From contig NC_017034.1 of NCBI RefSeq assembly GCF_000251105.1, positions 1,488,001-1,552,000 of the forward strand: DNA of 64,000 bases, written 5' to 3'. Each line of letters begins with the position of its first letter. Within the stretch, counting starts at the first letter, position 1. Of the stretch, positions 59,691-64,000 are shown one piece after another. This DNA comes from Methanocella conradii HZ254. Its GTDB lineage: Archaea; Halobacteriota; Methanocellia; Methanocellales; Methanocellaceae. A program made the position numbers and the translations under genes. The notes beneath the pieces are model-generated. The model worked only from the letters and a program-made list of their open reading frames with translations, did no database searches and was not told the DNA's origin.

Positions 59691-61256
59691 ATGAGCAATC
59701 TGAAACATGCTGATGCGCCACGGGAATCGCTGGAACGAGAGATGGATTCGCTGAAGAGGCTGCTGAAAAAGCAAAAAGAGGAGCTGGACAGGTGTAGTGA
59801 TGCCGTGCGCTCCCTGCGCGAGAGCGAGGAAAACTTCAGAGCCCTTGCCCAGACGACTTCGGCCATCATCTTTTTCTACCAGGGCGAAAGCCTCGTCTAC
59901 GTTAACCGTGCCGCCGAAAGGGTCACAGGCTATTCAAAAGACGAGCTTTTAAAGATGAAATTCTGGGAAATAATACGCCCGGATTACCAAAAACGGGTCA
60001 GAGAGTATTGCCTTGCGAGGCAGCGCGGCGAGCAGGTGCCATCGCCTTATGAGGCCGGGATCATCACGAAGGGCGGCGAAATGAGGTGGGTGGAGATCAC
60101 GGCGGAACGCATCACGTATACGGGAAAGCCTGCAGGAATGGCGACGTTTTTCGATATCACGGATCGTAAGCACGCCGAGGAAAAGATGCGGCTCACCCAG
60201 TTTGCCATCGACAATTTCATGGATTCATCCATATGGCTTAACTTAGAAGGGCAAATTATCTACGCCAATAAGGCGACATGCCAAAGCCTGGGATATTCTG
60301 CCGACGAGCTATTATCCATGAGGATCTGGGACGTCTACCCCGACTGCCCATATGAAAGGTTTTTGGAGAGATGGGATAAAGCTAAAAGGAGTGGTGCCTT
60401 CAATTTTCAGTCCATGCACGTTAGAAAAGACGGCAGCGCCTTCCCCGTAGAAGTCAGCGCCAACTACCTGAAATTTGAAAATAAGGAGTACCTTATAACA
60501 TTCGCCCGGGACATAACGATACGTAAACAATATGAGGAAGCCCTATCAGATGCTAATGCACAAACAGAATTTTACCTGGACTTGATGGGCCACGATATCA
60601 ATAACCTGAACCAGGTCGCCCTTGGGTACCTGGAATTGGCGGACGATGCCATAAGATCCGGTGGGAAGCTCGGCGAAGACGACATTGGCCTGATTGAGAA
60701 GCCGATGGTGTCGTTGAAAGGCAGTTCCAGGCTCATCGATAAGGTTATGAGGCTTCGTAGGCTAAAATCGAAAGAGCTCATTCTTGAGCAGGTGGATATC
60801 TGTAGCGTTTTAAGCAGGTTGAAAGATAAATACTCGCACGTTCCAGGAAGGAACGTGGCCATTAATTATACGCCATCTGCGGAGTGTTTGGTGGTGGCCA
60901 ACGAGCTCATAGACGAGATTTTCATTAATCTCATCGAGAACTCGATTAAACACTCACCCGTAGATAGGCCACTGATAATAGACATACTACAAGCAATGGC
61001 TCGTGAGGATGGCAAGGCGTTTATCCGCGTCACAATAGAAGATAACGGACCGGGCATACCGGATGATGAAAAAGAAAAATTGTTCACCCGCTTCTACAGG
61101 GGCAAGACACTGGAAAAAGGAAAAGGCCTTGGCTTATATCTCGCTAGAACGCTGGCTGAAAATTTTGGCGGCAAGATAAGGGTGGAAGACCGGGTGCCGG
61201 GGGATTATACGAAAGGCGTGAGGTTTATAGTCATGCTGCCCGCCGCCAGGAAGTGA
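59691..61256 (+). CDS. Double-PAS sensor histidine kinase
   Basis: A soluble kinase of 521 residues: an N-terminal coiled coil (about 10-50), PAS1 (55-165), PAS2 (170-285), H-box DLMGHDINNLNQVALGYLEL, N-box NLIENSIKHS, G1 DNGPGIPDDEK and G2 GKGLGLYLART. It has the same unusual H-box as the kinases at 8963 and 48174 and again no neighbouring receiver protein. A TATA-like stretch lies near 59637-59660. Confidence 0.93.
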   Translation: MSNLKHADAPRESLEREMDSLKRLLKKQKEELDRCSDAVRSLRESEENFRALAQTTSAIIFFYQGESLVYVNRAAERVTGYSKDELLKMKFWEIIRPDYQKRVREYCLARQRGEQVPSPYEAGIITKGGEMRWVEITAERITYTGKPAGMATFFDITDRKHAEEKMRLTQFAIDNFMDSSIWLNLEGQIIYANKATCQSLGYSADELLSMRIWDVYPDCPYERFLERWDKAKRSGAFNFQSMHVRKDGSAFPVEVSANYLKFENKEYLITFARDITIRKQYEEALSDANAQTEFYLDLMGHDINNLNQVALGYLELADDAIRSGGKLGEDDIGLIEKPMVSLKGSSRLIDKVMRLRRLKSKELILEQVDICSVLSRLKDKYSHVPGRNVAINYTPSAECLVVANELIDEIFINLIENSIKHSPVDRPLIIDILQAMAREDGKAFIRVTIEDNGPGIPDDEKEKLFTRFYRGKTLEKGKGLGLYLARTLAENFGGKIRVEDRVPGDYTKGVRFIVMLPAARK

Positions 61257-61315
61257 CTCATGCCTGAGAGAGGCCTGCGAGAAGTTTTTAAGCCGAGGAT
61301 GCCCATTATATATTA

Positions 61316-63715
61316 ATGAAATTCAGAGGCTGGCTTCTGGACGTAGATTATGTTGTAGAGAATGGCAAGCCTATTATCCGGATGTGGTGCGTGGACGATT
61401 CTGGTAAGAGCGCCGTGATCTTTGATGACTCTTTCGAGCCTTACTTTTACGTCGTGCCTTATGGTGACGTCCCCATAAGCGTGCTGGAAAACATGTCTGA
61501 GGAGGTGGGCGGGGAGACCGTGAGGCCTGTCCGCGTTGACATCGTGGACCGCAAGAACTTTGGCGTGCCTATCAAGTGCTATCGGGTTTTCACGAAGCTG
61601 CCCCGCGACGTGCCTTATTTGAGGGAGCTTGCCCTGAAGTTTGGGGACGTCCGTGAGGCTGATATCCTGTTTGGGGTACGCTATATTATCGATAGAAGGC
61701 TTATTCCTATGGGGGGGATTGAGGCGGAAGGCGAGCCTGTCTCCGTGGACTATGCAGGACTGGGGATGCTATGCCACAATCCCAAGGCCTTTGCTAGGGA
61801 GGACGAGCCGCCCCTAAAAGTGATGGCGTTCGACTGTGAGATGTGGAATCCACGGGGCATGCCCGACGCCGCGGAAGACCCGATAATCATCATCTCCATC
61901 AAGACAAACAGGGAGGAAAAAGTCCTCACGGCCACAGATGAGGACGATAAGGGCCTGATAAAGGAATTCATAAGGTATATTCGAGATTATGATCCTGATG
62001 TTATAGTGGGGTATAATCAGGATAGCTTTGACTGGCCGTATATAAATGAGCGGGCCAAGAAGCATAAGATAAAGCTGAGCGTGTGCAGGGACGGCAGCAC
62101 TCCCATGTTTGGGCGGGGAGGCCTTCAGAAGAAAGTAAAGCTTGTGGGGCGGCTCAACATCGACCTTTTTCAGGCGGCCCAGAGGGACATGGACGGCGTA
62201 AAGGTAAAGACGCTCGAAAACGTGGCCGACTACCTGGGAGTGATGAATAAGGAGAAGCGTACCTACATCCCCGGAGGTGAAATCTATAGATACTGGGCTG
62301 ACAGCAAAAGGCGAGACATCCTGATAAGGTATTCGAAGGACGACGTGGAGAGCACGTATGGGATAGCGGGGGAGCTGCTGCCGCTCCAGTTCGAGTTCGC
62401 CAGGATGGCACACGAGCCCGCCGACAACGTCTCAAGGATGGGCCGCGGCAGGCAGGTCGAGGCGTACCTCGCATACGTTGCCTATGAGTACGGCGAGCTC
62501 ATCCCCTCGAAAGGAGGAGAGGTTGAAACGTATGTTGGAGGCTTCGTGTTTCCGCCTGTGAAGGGGATACACAGGAACGTTGCAGCCCTCGACTTCTCAG
62601 CCATGTACCCCTCCATAATGATCGCGTATAACATATCCCCTGATACGGTTTGTAAGGATTGTAAGGATGACTGCTATCCGCCCGCCCCTGAGGTGGGCCA
62701 TTGCTTCAAGAAGGCCCCGGAAGGCTTCTTCACGCGCATCCTGAGGTCTCTGGTGGCTCACCGCGCCGCCCTCAAGAAGAAGCTCGCCCAGACGGACAGG
62801 AAGGACAAGAGCTACCGGATGCTCGATATACGGCAAAAAACGATCAAGATATTGACGAACGCCTTTTATGGCTATACGGGCTGGGCGCAGGCCAAGTGGT
62901 ACCGCCGCGAGTGCGCCGAGGCCACGTCGGCATGGGGCCGATACTTCATAAAGAGGGCCAGCGAAATCGCGCAGTCGATGGGCATGGAGGTCCTGTATGG
63001 CGATACTGACTCGCTATTCGTAAAGCTCAAGGATGGCGGCGACCTCCATGCGGCTACGGGCGAGTTCATCAGAAAAGTCAAGGAAGAATTGCCCCTGGAC
63101 ATGGATGTGGACAACTTTTATAGGGTCATCTTTTTCACCGAGGCAAAAAAGCGGTATGCTGGCCTCACGAGCAAAGGTGAGATAGTAGTCAGGGGCCTGG
63201 AGGTGCGCAGGGGCGACTGGTGTGAGCTCGCCAAAGAGCTGCAGTCACAGGTCATCCGCATCATACTTGAAGAGGAGGACCCGGAGAAGGCCGTGAAGTT
63301 CGTCAAGGATACCATTAGCGAGGTTAGGGAAGGCAAGGTGCAGCTCGATAAGCTCGTCATCCACAAAACGCTTACCAAGGGCTTCGAGAGCTATGAGAGC
63401 GTGCAGGCGCACGTTAAGGCCGCGGAGCGGGCGCGTGAGCTGGAGCTTTCGGCGGCGGTTGGCAGCAAGATCAGCTACGTCATCGTGAAAGGCCCCGGCA
63501 TAACGCTAGGCGACCGCGCATACCCCGTGGACATGTTTATCAAGTTCGAGAACGGCAAGCTGTACGCGAAGGATAAGGCATACGAGCTCGACGTGGACTA
63601 TTATATAGATAAACAGATAATACCCACGGCTTTACGGATACTTGGCTATTTTGGCTATACTGAGGATGAGCTTAAAGGCAGGGGCGTCCAGGGCACGCTC
63701 GCCCAGTTTTTCTAG
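61316..63715 (+). CDS. polB: Family-B DNA polymerase (second copy)
   Basis: A 799-residue polymerase. Exonuclease: AFDCEMWN (Exo I), GYNQDSFDWP (Exo II), YSKDDVESTYGI (Exo III). Polymerase: DFSAMYPSIMI (A), NAFYGYTGWAQAKWY (B), GDTDSLFVK (C). All catalytic acids are present. It ends QGTLAQFF, a complete PIP box. About 115 residues shorter than the first PolB and only distantly similar to it. Its TTTTTAAG element at 61284-61291 suggests a near-leaderless transcript. Confidence 0.95.
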   Translation: MKFRGWLLDVDYVVENGKPIIRMWCVDDSGKSAVIFDDSFEPYFYVVPYGDVPISVLENMSEEVGGETVRPVRVDIVDRKNFGVPIKCYRVFTKLPRDVPYLRELALKFGDVREADILFGVRYIIDRRLIPMGGIEAEGEPVSVDYAGLGMLCHNPKAFAREDEPPLKVMAFDCEMWNPRGMPDAAEDPIIIISIKTNREEKVLTATDEDDKGLIKEFIRYIRDYDPDVIVGYNQDSFDWPYINERAKKHKIKLSVCRDGSTPMFGRGGLQKKVKLVGRLNIDLFQAAQRDMDGVKVKTLENVADYLGVMNKEKRTYIPGGEIYRYWADSKRRDILIRYSKDDVESTYGIAGELLPLQFEFARMAHEPADNVSRMGRGRQVEAYLAYVAYEYGELIPSKGGEVETYVGGFVFPPVKGIHRNVAALDFSAMYPSIMIAYNISPDTVCKDCKDDCYPPAPEVGHCFKKAPEGFFTRILRSLVAHRAALKKKLAQTDRKDKSYRMLDIRQKTIKILTNAFYGYTGWAQAKWYRRECAEATSAWGRYFIKRASEIAQSMGMEVLYGDTDSLFVKLKDGGDLHAATGEFIRKVKEELPLDMDVDNFYRVIFFTEAKKRYAGLTSKGEIVVRGLEVRRGDWCELAKELQSQVIRIILEEEDPEKAVKFVKDTISEVREGKVQLDKLVIHKTLTKGFESYESVQAHVKAAERARELELSAAVGSKISYVIVKGPGITLGDRAYPVDMFIKFENGKLYAKDKAYELDVDYYIDKQIIPTALRILGYFGYTEDELKGRGVQGTLAQFF

Positions 63716-63774
63716 TTTACTTTCACGACGCTTTTGGCCATTCATTATATAGCCATTTGCCATCTTTTCCTTTG

Positions 63775-64000
63775 ATGGGAGAGAAATGCTTCTCGCTGTC
63801 CGAGCGTATCAAGATACTGTCGGCGGGCACTAAGTACGATAGCTGCAACCAGACCGTCGTGTGCCATACCTTTACGCCAGATGGGCGCTGTATTCAGCTT
63901 TATAAGACTCTGATGACCAACCGGTGTCTGGGCGAGTGCCTCTACTGCCCCAACAGGTGTGGCCGTGAAGTCGCCCGCACGTCGCTGGCTCCCGATGAGA
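63775..64000 (+). CDS. Putative DNA modification/repair radical SAM protein (3' partial)
   Basis: The first 75 codons of a gene cut by the window edge. SERIKILSAGTKYDSCNQ and LMTNRCLGECLYCPNRC match the start of the TIGR03916 group, including the radical SAM Cys cluster with CLGECLYC. TATA-like ATTATATA lies at 63744-63751. The full protein should be about 400 residues. Confidence 0.85.
   Translation, partial: MGEKCFSLSERIKILSAGTKYDSCNQTVVCHTFTPDGRCIQLYKTLMTNRCLGECLYCPNRCGREVARTSLAPDE

Overview
The window reads as a chromosomal segment of a methanogenic archaeon of the Methanocella / Methanomicrobia type. The evidence is F420-dependent methylene-H4MPT dehydrogenase (mtd), the tRNA-dependent cysteine enzyme SepCysS, proteasome-activating nucleotidase, an RFC large subunit, two family-B DNA polymerases, MBF1, TATA-box promoters with short leaders, and many small Cys-rich proteins. 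The species assignment is inference.

Layout. 0-10 kb: mostly housekeeping genes (CobT-like end, MBF1, PAN, DUF356, Sua5, Map, a nucleotidyltransferase, RfcL, PsiE-like, TruA) and a PAS histidine kinase. 10-18 kb: three ABC ATPase loci (two with permeases, one lone and degenerate), a PfkB-like protein lacking its catalytic Asp, a surface protein, an MFS carrier and a TRAM protein. 18-28 kb: RNA methylase with PUA partner, riboflavin reductase, PolB, a lipoprotein, MazG-like protein, NAD kinase, Mtd and a bacterial-type PfkA. 28-48 kb: a continuous sulfur-metabolism island. 48-54 kb: a sensor kinase and a copper/metal cluster (Csp-like, YHS and TRASH proteins, UspA, CopA) with a decayed small membrane locus. 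54-64 kb: DUF1259, a CcdA-like protein, an ECF transporter operon, a third kinase of the same H-box type, a second PolB and the start of a radical SAM gene.

The most notable feature is a 14-bp palindrome, TTAAC(A/T)ATTGTTAA. It recurs about 13 times between 30.6 and 47.6 kb and I did not find it as a full site elsewhere in the window. It mostly lies just downstream of, or overlapping, a TATA box. It precedes a ThrRS-editing-domain/iscS/iscU operon, a SepCysS/metY/metX operon, a tiny ORF, an HTH gene with five clustered C-terminal cysteines, an antiporter, tRNA-Cys(GCA) with larE and thiI, thi4, a radical SAM gene, a small winged-helix gene, an MFS transporter and moeB/moaD. I propose a sulfur/cysteine regulon whose repressor is probably the HTH-Cys protein at 35199-35573, which carries the site in its own promoter. 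The regulon would unusually include the tRNA-Cys gene itself. A CBS/metB pair in the same island lacks the site, and its CBS gene is frameshifted.
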